NCBI GenBank assembly: GCA_021234155.1
Contig: JAJEKV010000010.1
Span: 21,104,833-21,168,832 of the forward strand
DNA from: Isoetes taiwanensis
Taxonomy: Eukaryota > Streptophyta > Lycopodiopsida > Isoetales > Isoetaceae
Length of the DNA: 64,000 bases
Direction: 5' to 3'
Part shown: positions 43,670 to 54,911 of the stretch, in pieces
Layout of the letters: each line of letters starts with the position of its first letter
How positions within the stretch are numbered: position 1 is the stretch's first letter
Translations under genes and position numbers: made by a program
The notes under the pieces: model-generated
Seen by the model: only the letters and a program-made list of their open reading frames with translations
Databases searched by the model: none
Told to the model about the DNA's origin: nothing

Positions 43670-46600
43670 TGGCAGAGGTAGTCACTGACGACTCAGTCAG
43701 TCAGATGTCAGATGAAAATGATAGTGAGTATGACCTTCATGAAACCGAGGATGACACAATGTCAGAGGAGGACACCGGGGAAAATGCAGGCGATGGGTGG
43801 AACCCGCCTGGTCAGGTTGCTCCACAAGTTACTCCCACCCAAGATCCCCAAGAACTGCTTGTACATGAACTGGCCGGTCTCTACCCGGACCCAGTTCAAT
43901 GGTCCGTGTTGCTCCTCAGGGTGGTTATGCCCTCAACGAGTCTGTGTATGGGTTGATGAGGCTGTGCCTACAACAACACTATGTTCCCCACCCGTCCGAA
44001 ATAAGTGTTGCCGATCCCCGCTTGCCCCCGGTCTCGCAGAGAAGCGGGAGGCCACCCATCGAGCACCATGTCCGGTTGATGTACCGATGGGCTGCATATT
44101 GTGAGGAGTTTGCAGTTGATGATGGCTTCAGCGGTTGGTTGTACCGGCGTGTAACCGGGCCTCATAAGTTAGTCCCTTACGTGGAGTTTTGGAGCCAGCT
44201 AGTTGCCATGGGCCACTTGAATGGAAGCACCCATCGGTCCCCCACTGCCACGTTTGAAAAGATTTCAGAGGAATGGGAAATCGGTCTGCGGCGCCATGGC
44301 ATCCCACAGGAATACATAACTGCATGCATGGAAGTGTGCACGTGCAAAAGTGGCCGCACCATGAAGGACAACGACTTCAACTACTCTGAGGAGACCACCA
44401 TGGACCTCCTCGAGCAAAGGGTGATTGAGCTTCAAACCACTTATCGTGTCCGTTTGGTCCATGGGCATCAACGTGTCCAGGTTGCAATGGGTGAGATTGT
44501 AGATGACTATGCCTGCCACCGATGGAGGCAACCACGTAGGAGAGGGACCCGGGGGGATAGGCAGATCAGACGGTCCCACCGCAGAGGATGCTTGTTTCGT
44601 TTGCGGACAGTGGAAGATAATGGAAATGGTGCTACATCGAGCAATGCACGAATATACGTTAGCACAGAACACACTGGCCATGACCCTTTCACTAATGCGG
44701 AGGATTGGTCCATGCCCGTGCATCCTGAACTGCTTGCGGCTGTCGCACAAAAGCTTAGAAGTATTGGAATGACCCGTGCTGCGTGGGACGTCGCAAGAGC
44801 ACGGGGACCACAAATACGTATGACAATAAGCCCAGTTGAACGAGTCACATACCGCTTCACGATGGCGCAGGAGGATGTGTGGCAACTGGCCTACCGGCAG
44901 AGAATACTCGGTAAGTTCCACTGAAAATTCTTTTACCATGGAGCAGTGATGTTGTTGTAGTCTCCATATAATGCTTAGTTATTGGAACAGTAATTAACTT
45001 AGAGTTCTCACTCAACTTTGTCATTCTGGATATGGTTACCCTTGGTCCAAACTATTGTTTCAATGACCTTGTCATCGTAAATATTTTATCATTCAATCTC
45101 ACCACATTGCACCTCGTAGGCGGGAGTTTGGGTATGGACTGGGAAAGCCTTGAGAGCGGGATAGATTGGAAAGCCGTCGGGAAGGTGATTTTCCACCAGC
45201 CCTGGAATCCTAATGCTGCAGACCCGTTGGCCCGGCCATGGATCCTAGTCATCCAAGATGACAAGATGTTGGAGGCTGCTGTAAGGTGGAGCGGCAATGG
45301 TGGTTGGGCCATGGATTCAACCTTTTGCACAAACCTGTGGAAGTTTCCGTTGTACGGAGCCATTGTACCGATTGTCGGGGGTGTGGGGTACCCAGTTTTT
45401 TACATGCTCTGCAGCGTAGAGGCCGACGAGGGGCACCAACGACATGCCCTGAAGATAGCACTACGTCTTGTCTTTGAGCGAATGGGCACAATCAGGCCCA
45501 GGTCAATCACCATTGACATGGACGGGTGTGAGAGGCGGGCTATCACCGAGGTTGTGTCAGAAGACCGACATTTGTTGGGAAGATGGCGAGCAGGTATGAT
45601 GAGCGTGCATTGATTGTATCAATACATGGAAAACGACACTCGTAGTTTTGCAAACAGGTTGCAGGCAATCTTCTTGCATGTTGGTTCCATGCGAAGCGTG
45701 CGTGGCAAAAATATCTGCTGCCACGCCTGGCCGGGGAGGTGCTAAAAAAGACGTGGCTTTGCGGCTGTCAAAGTTGATGACGGAGCCGAACGCCCACGCG
45801 TACAATGTCCAGTTGGCACAATTTCAACTTCTCTACGGACAAAACCACATCATACAAGGGTGAGTGCATAACGAAGATTAGTTGTTTCATCCTGACTCAG
45901 GGACAAACAAATTGTTGGGCGATGTAGGTACTTGAATCACAACTGGCTGAATGGGGCGACTTGGGATGGTAAATGGCAAAGACACAAACGGATGTTCAAC
46001 CATGCTAACGTCGACACAACAAACTACGTGGAATCGCACTGGAAAGTTTTGAAGACCCAAACCTTGCAGTGCAAAGTTAATATAAGGATGTACACACTAG
46101 TGTCTCATCTCATTGGCTTTCCGGATGGGACCATGCCAGCTGAAGGCACAATCCTCACTCGGTGCGAAGAAAGATGGAGTCTTGGTAAGTACACCCGGGT
46201 GTAACTCTCTCATGTGAACGGTGCTTTTGTCTGATCGCTGCCCCTAACCGCTCTTTTTCTATCCAGCCGAGTTTTGACGCTATAGCACACGCTCATATCC
46301 GAAGAGACATGCAGGTGCTCACTCCATTATCCAATCCTTGCACGATAACCCCAACGCCATCCGGCTGGAAGATGCTGCGGACGTCAGGTTATCTATGGCT
46401 AGCCAGTCAACGGAGGGATTGAGATACACTCAGCATATGAGAATGCGATATTGCGATTGCCCATGCCCTCATGCTGTGTGCGACCATCTCATAGCGGGAG
46501 ACTATTTCCTTACCAGCAGCCACCCCGCGTTGTACAATGAGCTATATCCCAACCGACAATTCATTCCGCCCATGCCTCCGCGACCGCCCGCACCCGTGAA

Positions 46601-46919
46601 CGACGTCGATGTCCTGATGCCGCTGCTACAACAATGGGATGCGTTGCTCATGGCCGAACACCAGACTGTGCAAGCCACTATGCAGAATGCTCATGCTCTT
46701 GACCCAGGAGATGTGCGTGAAATGATATCCAAGGTTCGCAGGCAGATCCGATTCTATAGAGACGCAGCCGGCCCCCCGGTTCACGTCTTTCATGGCGGGT
46801 ACGACAGACAGCAAGAACATGCCCGCAGTGGAGTCCACAGATGGCGTGCAAGGCCGACCGTAGCGAGGGACCAACCACCACGACCTCGCGCACGAGTGAG
46901 AGGCCACACGGAAAGCTGA
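43670..46919 (+). pseudogene. MULE transposase with SWIM zinc finger, five exons, several frameshifts
   Basis: ATG 43670 starts an acidic N-terminus. A shift near 43895 leads into 43899-44910. Exons then follow at 45120-45593, 45665-45859, 45928-46184 and 46267-46919, with consensus GT/AG borders and matching phases. The catalytic region has WAMDSTFCTNLWKFPLYGAI (first Asp), SITIDMDGCERRAI (second Asp), ACWFHAKRAWQKYLLP (the conserved CxxH-type motif) and NYVESHWKVL (candidate Glu). The C-terminus holds RYCDCPCPHAVCDHL, the SWIM finger CxC...CxH typical of MULE transposases, and a basic tail. Shifts near 43895 and 45755 and a TGA at 46274 break it. It would have bound the TIRs and moved the element. 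Confidence 0.8.
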
Positions 46920-47104
46920 TAATAAGGTTGTAATAAGCTCATAGCTAGGTTAATAAGGTTGTAATAACGTTTATATTGATGCACACATGATTACACACAT
47001 GATTACAGTACTGTACAAGTAGTATGTAGTTTTGGAAAGGACAATTGCAATTATGGAAACCGTTTAAGCAGAAAATCTTCTGGTTACATAGATCCCAAAC
47101 AGCA

Positions 47105-49615
47105 CTAACAGTGACCACCGAGTCTCTGTTGGTACCAGTAGACCCTACAATAAAGCAGCCCGACTACTACAGGCCACTCACTCCTAAACTGTCGCACATC
47201 GCCCGCCGTGTACCAGCCCCTGCTTATCGGTACAATGGTGTCCGGTCGGGTTTGCCACACGTCTCGCACGAGCTGGCGCATGATGAATCCAATATGCATG
47301 CCACAGGTATTGTTGTCGATCTGCAGCGGACACAATGCCGGTCGCACATACGCTGCCGCACCCCATCAGACGTAACCCGCTGGTGCCCCCAATCGCTCGA
47401 AGACCCAAGCGGTCGCGCTGTACAAAGAGAGTGCAAGTGAGCTCATGAGTATGGAGCACAAGGGCGAAGACAAGGGGACTAGAAACACTCACGAGCGAAG
47501 CGCGGGTAGGTTGATGCGTACTCCTGAGACCCCCGGGCATGTAGGCAGGTTGTCGAAGTACCACCAGCCCACGTGATCGTCATCTCCGAGGCCTAGGTGG
47601 GTGCGCAAGTCCGCGTCTCGTATGAGGGCAACAAGCATCCAATGTGCACGCCAAAGATGTATGACTTTCAGCCTCTGGAATTGAAACTGAAGCAAAGAAT
47701 AGAAACTGAAGCAAAGAATTGCGTACTTACCTTGTGACGATGGGCCAGAGGATCAGACGGAGTGCACCCCAGTCAGGATGCTCAGCGGGAAGAAGGTGGG
47801 AGATGCACTCCTTAGGAGGGACGGTTCCTGACTCCGACTGAACATAGTCGTGATAGAGACGGGGATCTATCATCAACAGCTCGCGACGCTCCGCTTCTCC
47901 AAGCATCTGCCGCAAGGCGCTACATACATGGACGTCCAGTGGTTAGTTCTGGACGACGATACACACAAATTAAACCAAAGACGATCCATACAAACTAAAC
48001 TCGACACGTACCTCATCAGCACTCGAATGTGTCCCTCCTCCCACTGTCCATCAGGTGTGCACACCTCGATGAGGTCAGGTGTGAGTTGTACGTCGCATGC
48101 TGGCCCGGCGCCCTCCTGCAATATCCAAGTGGCCACACTATCCAATGCCCTGCTCGCGACCATAGCAAGGTGTTCGGTGATCTGCTGGCCGTAAAAGTGG
48201 GTGAACACCCTAACCTCCTCCCAGAAGAGGGACTGAAGCTGTAACCTTGCCGGGATCTGCAAATGCGCAGGGAACTCTGCCGAGCGTCTGTGGGGCTGAG
48301 ACCATCCTCGAATGGGTACACACACCAGGTAGCTCCAGATGGTGTGCCTGTCAAACTCTCCCAGGTGGTACATGAAGAAACTGCGTGCTCGGTCGGTCTC
48401 TCATCCATGCCTCTGCTCCCTCGACATTGCGATCAGGCAGAAATGGTGAGGTCAAGGTGTGTGCCATGCATGTGCCTGCCATTGCCGTCCTCACTATGTC
48501 ATGAAAGACCTGGCGGCCCCTCGGCGGGTCAGCCCTGTCACCGCGCAAGCGCCCTATGGAAGGAGGGGTGGCCATATACAGATCGGCCGGCAGCGGACGT
48601 GTCCCATGAGTGGAGGCTGATTCTGACCTGCCCCCTACCTCTGAGTGGAACTCGTCCCTGTCGGCCTGCAAATCACTCACCTCCATGGCGAAGGAGGGAT
48701 CAGTTAGAGTGTGGATGCTACCAGCCACAGAAACTGGTGGCGAAGATGATCCCGCATCATAAACTGGGTGAGACTCCCGTATCCTGCGGAGCTCAGCTAG
48801 CAGCTCCTCCTCTGTGGGCAAATGGCCACCCATCCTCTGTGCAATGGCCCAGTCATTGAGAAGAGCATGTGCGGTCCAGTCTTCCTGCCGAACGCCACCT
48901 GTGGCACTAGCTCTGACTCTGATGCAACCTTCATGAAAGGGCTGCATCCTCTCGCGCTCCCGCCTGTGCTGTGTGCTGGCCTCATAGAACATGGCGTCCG
49001 GTCCCTCGGGGAAGGCATCGAGGGCCGCCTCAGGGGTTAGAACATGCTGTAGGCGCATTGTTGTTGCGCCTTGTCTCCTCGCCTCTCTGTGTCTGGCGGC
49101 GGCCTCCATCATACGTGCGGTTTTGGCAGGATCTTGTCGACATTTAGCTGCCCTCTCACGCTCGGACACCACTCTATCTGCAATTCGCGGTGTCGCGGAC
49201 CGTGGCCCGGAATGTCTGTCGGTGGGCCACCATAGATCTGGGTGGTGGCTCTGGTAGTGGCCCCATGCTCCGTCACGCGTCAGACCCGGAAATCCAGGGT
49301 CACGACGTATCCTGTCGACATAGTGAGTGCACCCAGGTGCTGTGCAAATCCACCGCTGGGCAACGGTAGGGGCCCGACCGCTCTCAACCGACGTGACCCT
49401 GCGGACGAGGCACCAAATGCCATGGTATTCCCTGCCACAAAACAAATACGATTAACAAGCACACAAAAAAGACCTAGCGGGTTAAGACAATGTCAGTTGG
49501 GGTACCATTCTACAATGCTACCGATGCGTCCGGGAACATCAGCGCCGCTCTGCAGGCCAAACGGCAAGGGACGCTCATCCATGTCGACTGGGGGAACTGC
49601 CTCTGAGTAAGACAT
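47105..49615 (-). CDS. MULE-borne Ulp1-like (C48) cysteine protease gene with N-terminal zinc finger, decayed
   Basis: ATG 49615 (MSYSEAVPPVDM). Exons 49615-49506, 49431-48012, 47919-47732, 47674-47493 and 47417-47105 have GT/AG borders. Exon 2 begins with WICTAPGCTHYVD and ends that block with HYQSHH, a C2HH arrangement like a BED/C2H2 finger. The last exons give the Ulp1 fold: HWMLVALI (catalytic His), WWYFDNLP (Asp), PLQIDNNTCGMHI (oxyanion Gln and nucleophile Cys). Ulp1-type enzymes cleave SUMO or related tags; here the substrate is unknown. A frameshift near 48370 and a TGA about 15 codons into the last exon interrupt it, so this copy is probably inactive. It is convergent with the transposase gene. 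Confidence 0.72.
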
Positions 49616-49796
49616 GGTCGCTGGCGGATAAATGTAGAGTGCTCTCAAATAGATATCTGAATTATATGTGAACAAGAGATTCCAAATAAGGTACCATTTA
49701 GTACAATTCTCAACACTTGTTCTAGCACCGGGGTAGTTCTATAAGGTAAAAGACTGCATGCTTCTTAGAGAAACTCATATAGATGTCATTGTATGA

Positions 49797-49968
49797 ATTG
49801 CCCTTGTAAATATGCATCAAAAATTTGGAAATATAGAGTGGGCACAAAATGCATTTGAGAAAATTCATAATCCAAACTTGATATCATTTAATGCCCTGCT
49901 TACAGCATATGCAGAGAATGGATCTGAAAATGAAAATGGATCTGAACAAACTTGTTATGAACATTGAA
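49797..49968 (+). pseudogene. Captured PPR-protein fragment inside the MULE
   Basis: A frame of about 56 codons reads VNMHQKFGNIEWAQNAFEKI and then NPNLISFNALLTAYAENGS, a match to the S/P motifs of plant PLS-class pentatricopeptide proteins (usual pattern: MYAKCGxIxxAxxVF, then DVVSWNAMIxGYAxNG). It has no start and ends at TGA. It is a host gene piece picked up by the transposon, as in Pack-MULEs. Confidence 0.65.
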
Positions 49969-50730
49969 ATAAAAAGGGGCAAGAACACTATACAATTCCT
50001 TAGGTATGAAAATGTTTAAAAATGTATTAAGATAAATTTGGCTATCAAACTTGACATTATAATCGTCGCATCTCTATAAACGTCGCATCTGGACCGTTGG
50101 TCCATAGAATCTACCAGAGGGTATACCATATCCTCAAAGCGTAGTCGTTCAGCCAGAAATAAGATGGGGTCAAACACCCATTTCCACGTCACACTAAGAT
50201 TTCATGGCCATGGTGTAGAGATCAATGATATATTCAAAGTACACATCACAAGAACTAGTGAACAAACTTGCAGCTACATCCATATAAGACGAGATATCCT
50301 TGGACTTCTTTGAACAGAAAGTAGCAGAACAGTGTAGAATACAAGTAAAGCCCATAAGCATATAAGCATTGAGCATGCCACAATATACAACAGTGCATAT
50401 ATGTCAACAGCATACATTGAAATTAGAAAAGCATGTGTATTGAACAATATTGAAATTAGAAAAGCATGTGTATTGAACAAAAGCTCTGCTACAACTTAGA
50501 ACAATGGCATTAAATTTCAAGGTCCTCCCAAAAAATACCTTGTGAGCGGAGATCGGCTTCAACTTGCGCTCGGGCGTGGCCAGAGAAGTCGAACAATGGG
50601 AGATATAAGCACTCGGAATGAAACAATGGGAGATATAAGCACTCGAACAATGGAAGTCATTTTATAAGCACTCGGAAATATATTGTCTTGCATTGTTGGT
50701 TGTTGGCTATTCCCTACTATTTCCACCGAA
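49969..50730. other. MULE interior, non-coding with small tandem repeats
   Basis: A 34-base unit ending in AAAAGCATGTGTATTGAACAA is repeated twice at about 50428-50482. GGGAGATATAAGCACTCG recurs at 50599 and 50628. No gene is supported. Confidence 0.5.
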
Positions 50731-50822
50731 AGCGTCACGGGATCCTGCCAGCAGCACCTGCAGCCAGCACCTCGGCGAATCCACCTGCCTGACCTGCGAA
50801 TCCTCGGCGAATCCACCTGCCT

Positions 50823-51238
50823 GACCTGTCCTGCCACCGTACCTCGCCCTGCCGTGGTCCTGCCAACGCGCTGGCCCCCGCCCTGGGTTCGCTTGGGCGA
50901 ACCCGGTAGGGTGATCAGCAGTCACCGTCGGCCTGCCATCGGGTACCGCCCTGCCAACGCTGCCATTCCGTACGGGCCCCGCCGGTGGGTTCGCTTGGGC
51001 GAACCCGGTAGGGCGCCTGCCATCTGCTGCCTTCCGCTGCCATCCGCTGCCATCGACGCAGGGTAACCCTGGTTAGGGGTTCGCTTGGGCGAACCCGGCA
51101 GCAATGCCACGTAACCGCGACGCCCCGCCACGTCTTCAACCGGGTTCGCCTGGGCGAATCCGGCGGGTTCGCCCGGGCGAATTCTTGGGGTTCGCCTAAG
51201 CGAACCCGATTGGTTCGCGAACTCGGTTTCGGGAGCCA
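50823..51238 (-). repeat. MULE right TIR
   Basis: Inverted copy of the left TIR. Palindrome units at 50885-50904, 50987-51006, 51077-51096, 51142-51160, 51165-51184 and 51188-51207. Just inside, 50769-50830 has a twofold direct repeat (CTCGGCGAATCCACCTGCC). Confidence 0.85.
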
Positions 51239-51628
51239 ATAAAGTGGGTGGCATGAGATAGTTTATACAGCCTTAACCTCGTTCAAATAGATCAGTAATG
51301 AGCAACATTATAGAGTAGGAAGTGTTCACATGCCAAGATCTTGAATAATAATACGAAGTATCCATTTGAACACCCAAGAAAATATGCTAAAAAATATGCA
51401 ATCCACATGTCCATCTAGACATCAGATAGAAAACTACCAATCCAAACTGATGGTACCCAATCCCATCTACCTTATGAGCGTGAGAACTCGAGACATCAAC
51501 GCGGTTTCAAATCCCATGTGTTCAAATACTTCAAGAATGCCTTTTGTTTTGAGCATTTTATACTGTCTCAAATCCATTACTAAAGCTTGTTGACTATTGA
51601 CCGGGATTGCTCGTATGTTGAACAAATG

Positions 51629-53122
51629 ATGTATAGGGGAATGTCACCATTCACTGTAGGTGACATTCCCACGTGAAAACGTTGCCGACGCGCGTTAGCG
51701 CAGAGGCAATGTTGACACGTGGGAATGTCACCTAAAGTGACATTACCCTAACGTGAAGTTCACCTAGGGTTTATTCTGTGTGTTTTTTTCTCTCTCTATT
51801 TTTCCTCTGTTCTTGATGCGCCATAGCCGATCTCGTGTTTGCGATGGCGCCATCGCCATTCTTGCATCTGATGGCGCTATCTAGGTGTTAGCATTACTTT
51901 GACGAAGTTTGAGAAGATGTGGACGATCTCTTGCTCTGTTTTTGAACGTTATTGCTCTGTTTTTCCTTCCGCCATAGTCGATCTCATGGTTTTGCTCGAG
52001 TTTCACAAAAGTTTTGCTCTGTTTTTCCTTCCGCCATAGCCGATCTCATGGTTTTGCTCGAGTTTCACAAGAGTTTTGCTTGAGGTTCTCGCTGGTTTTC
52101 TTCTCCAGGCCTGCATGCTGGTTTTCGGCTCTAAGTTCTTGCTGGCGCCATAGTTCCTTCCGCTAGCGCTCTTCAGGGCTTTGCAAACGTCATTCTGCCG
52201 ACTCTTTCTTTTCACTTCCAGTTCTTTTTGCAAGATTTGGAGCGCAAGGCTTCTCTACTTTTGGATTTGGGGTGCAAGGCTTCTCTATTTTGGATTTGGT
52301 AGTTTTCTTTGTTTAAATCTTGCTCGTTTGATCATAACATTCAAGAATCAGAAGGGAAAAAATCAAGAATCAAGAGTTTGAAGTATTTTGCTTTGTAGTA
52401 TCGGATTTTCTGTCCATAGCCATGATATATCTGTCCATTTATGTCATAATTGGCAGAAAATGTAAAGCATGGCTTGCCTGCCGCTTCAAGTTCAACTGTT
52501 CGGTTTATCTTTTGCTTTGATGTGATGATCTCCTCACGGTTCTAGGTCTGCCAGAGCAGAGCAGAGGGTTTCAAGAAACTGAATGCAACTAAAAGTGGAA
52601 TTGCAAGTAACTTCAAAACTTAATCACATTTCTGGAAAAGAAAATCATAGCAGAATGTGGGATAGAAGTAGCAGAATGAACCCTAGGTGAACTTTACGTT
52701 ATTGTATTTGATACTTTGTGCTTTTGAATGTTATTCCAAAATTTTGCAAATGTGTTACATATTAAACCCAACTCTCAGATAACCCACAATCTAATAAAAT
52801 GGAAATTGGTCGCCCGTTTGCTCCAGAATAGCATTCTTGCGAAGCCATATAGCAGTGGCCTACAGTGTGGAATGAAAGTTGGACGAGCCATTCCGCTCAT
52901 CCAGTGCTCATCCGGTGAGCACAAAAGCGAAGAACATCTAAAAAATTAGATTGCAGGTAAGATCTTGGATTTTTGGTCTGGCTCTTAGTTTTCCATTTTG
53001 TAGGAGAATGGCAAAAGGGGTTGGGTTTTCGCAATAGCGGCAGACCAGCTCCCGGTTGCGCCGTTTGTGGGGCCCTGCCGCTATTGTGGAAACCCAGTCC
53101 CTTTGCTTATTCCCCTATACAT
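51629..53122. mobile_element. 1.5-kb non-autonomous element with ATGTATAGGGGAAT ends
   Basis: Exact 14-bp inverted ends at 51629-51642 and 53109-53122. Each end also carries a subterminal palindrome: GGTGACATTCCCACGTG against CACGTGGGAATGTCACC on the left (about 51658-51734), and TTTTCGCAATAGCGGCAG against CTGCCGCTATTGTGGAAA on the right (about 53024-53090). The interior has a 64-base tandem repeat (51951-52078, TTTTCCTTCCGCCATAG unit) and no gene. No target duplication was found, so the superfamily is open. Confidence 0.5.
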
Positions 53123-53889
53123 AACACAAACTTTATGACTGACTAGTTTATATTTATTTGTATTTAGAATTTGAATATCAAAACCATTGGCATGGAAAAA
53201 ATTATCCAATGCTGGGTGGAGTGGGTGGAACTATAGCTATGGTGCCGTATAGGATTTGAGCCCGCAAATCCAAGACTATGATTCCAAACCCGAAAACAAA
53301 CAAACAAACAAACCTACCTCAGATGCCTTTTGATTAGTATGTGCAAACGTAGAATAGAAGGTTCTAAGGTATGCCCAAGGCTAGTAGCCAGATGGGAAGT
53401 TCATGGCAAACCTTGGAGTGCATGTGATCATGAAGTGGAAGTGGCAAACAAGAGATTAGAAGTCACAAGGAAAGATCCACCAACATTGACTTCTATGAAA
53501 AAAGGAGCCATGTGTTCCTAAATAAGGAACCCATGTTAGTTTTAAAAATTGATCTCTCCAATTAATCATAACCATTTGGTGTGAAGAAAAGCTTCTTTTA
53601 ACCAGAGTTTGTGCTTGACATCCAAATCCTAAGCAACCCTCTAATATGTTTCTGGCCAGAATAGTTCTAACATGTTATTATGTTTGAGCTCTCACTAATT
53701 TGTTGTGCCAAAGTCTCCTTTTGAAAACAAGTCTGAACATATATATGATACATGTATTTTTCCTAGATCATAATTTAAGATGCTTGATGTAGTACATATA
53801 GAGTCCTTGCATCCACTGGATATGGTCTTGAGAACTTTTTTTACATAAATGCCATATTTCTTCTTGTCTTCATCTTAATCTAGAATGCT
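53123..53889. other. Intergenic; dispersed repeat copy
   Basis: 53750-53875 is related to 38268-38390. No gene is supported. Confidence 0.4.
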
Positions 53890-54350
53890 ATATAACAACC
53901 AACATAACTACTATAAACATTAATTAACACAAACCATTACATTAGACATGTTTAAAATTAAATTCCCCCTTAAACCCCCTTTTGTTTGGGTGCATATTCA
54001 CACGGGAGGTGACTCCGGGCAACGAGACCTGTTGGATAGGCATATTCACCCCTTATTCCTTAATCTACACCGTACACAAAGTTCCTCGTTTATGGGGTAT
54101 GGATGTATAGAATTTGTTATACTGTATAACAAGATTTGCAAAATACTATAAGATTTCAGGCAATATACTACATGGTGTTGATTTTGTACGTGCAAAACAT
54201 AATTACAGGGGCTCTCGCTGCCCCACGTCACCCCCCGTGTGAATATGCACCCAAACAAAAGGGGGTTTAAGGGGGAATTTAATTTTAAACATGTCTAATG
54301 TAATGGTTTGTGTTAATTAATGTTTATAGTAGTTATGTTGGTTGTTATAT
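53890..54350. mobile_element. Foldback element: perfect 117-bp inverted repeat, 227-bp loop
   Basis: 53890-54006 is the exact reverse complement of 54234-54350 with no mismatch seen. Arms start ATATAACAACC and end CACACGGG. A few further bases (GGTGAC) pair with mismatches. No target duplication is obvious and no gene is inside. Perfect arms imply recent origin or gene conversion. Confidence 0.85.
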
Positions 54351-54911
54351 TACAAAATTTTTTTGGCCCTTCGGGCCACAAAAGAAAACAAAATAAAAAT
54401 AAAAATAAAAATCAAAATAAAATAAAAGTACAAAACGATTGATGTGTTATTGCAAACCATATATTTTAAATTGCATAATTTATAGGCTCCAAAATGACAA
54501 CATTGTAACAATGCGCGTGTTGAAATCATTCTAAAATAGCATTGTTGCAACAACGTGCTCAATTTGTCTTGACTGAATAGAAACTGTAGGCATTGGTAGT
54601 TACACATAAAATAGAAATGGATCATGCCATCGTAAGCATTGCTACAGATATCAACATCTTGCAATTTTTTTTTGAACCTGCATAGAGAATAGTACAGAGA
54701 ATACTTTAGCACAAACGAGAGAGAGAGAGAGCACAATGCATAATGAAAAATAGAAGATAAGGTAATACTTAGAAGGATAAGGGGTGAAATTTCACCTGGA
54801 AGTATAGCTCATTCTTGGAAGGATGAATCTTTATAAAATAATCAGAATCCAAATAAGATTGTACCCCTTTGCTTCATCAAGCAATCCAAATTTTTTCAAG
54901 AATTCTCCATG
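54351..54911. other. Low-complexity and intergenic
   Basis: (AAAAT)n at about 54390-54430 and (GA)n at about 54717-54731. No gene supported. Confidence 0.5.

Larger units (their letters stand above)
42449..51238. mobile_element. MULE-type DNA transposon with long palindrome-rich TIRs, transposase and Ulp1-like protease gene
   Basis: Long inverted repeats start TGGCTCCCGAAAC at both ends (42449 and, inverted, 51238). They stay similar for at least 415 bases, and patchily to about 540. Between them are a plus-strand MULE transposase gene, a convergent minus-strand gene ending in a Ulp1-type cysteine protease domain, and a PPR fragment. MULEs carrying Ulp1-like genes are known in flowering plants. 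No 8-11 bp target duplication is visible (flanks TGCTTCAAA and ATAAAGTGG), so an end may have been altered. Its GC content is far above the surroundings. Confidence 0.8.

Noticed and set aside
47045-47440. Plus-strand frame at the end of the protease gene
   Set aside because: Antisense shadow of the Ulp1 exon, which has the catalytic residues and splice sites.
53948-54258. Two opposing small frames as a gene pair
   Set aside because: They are mirror readings of the foldback arms.
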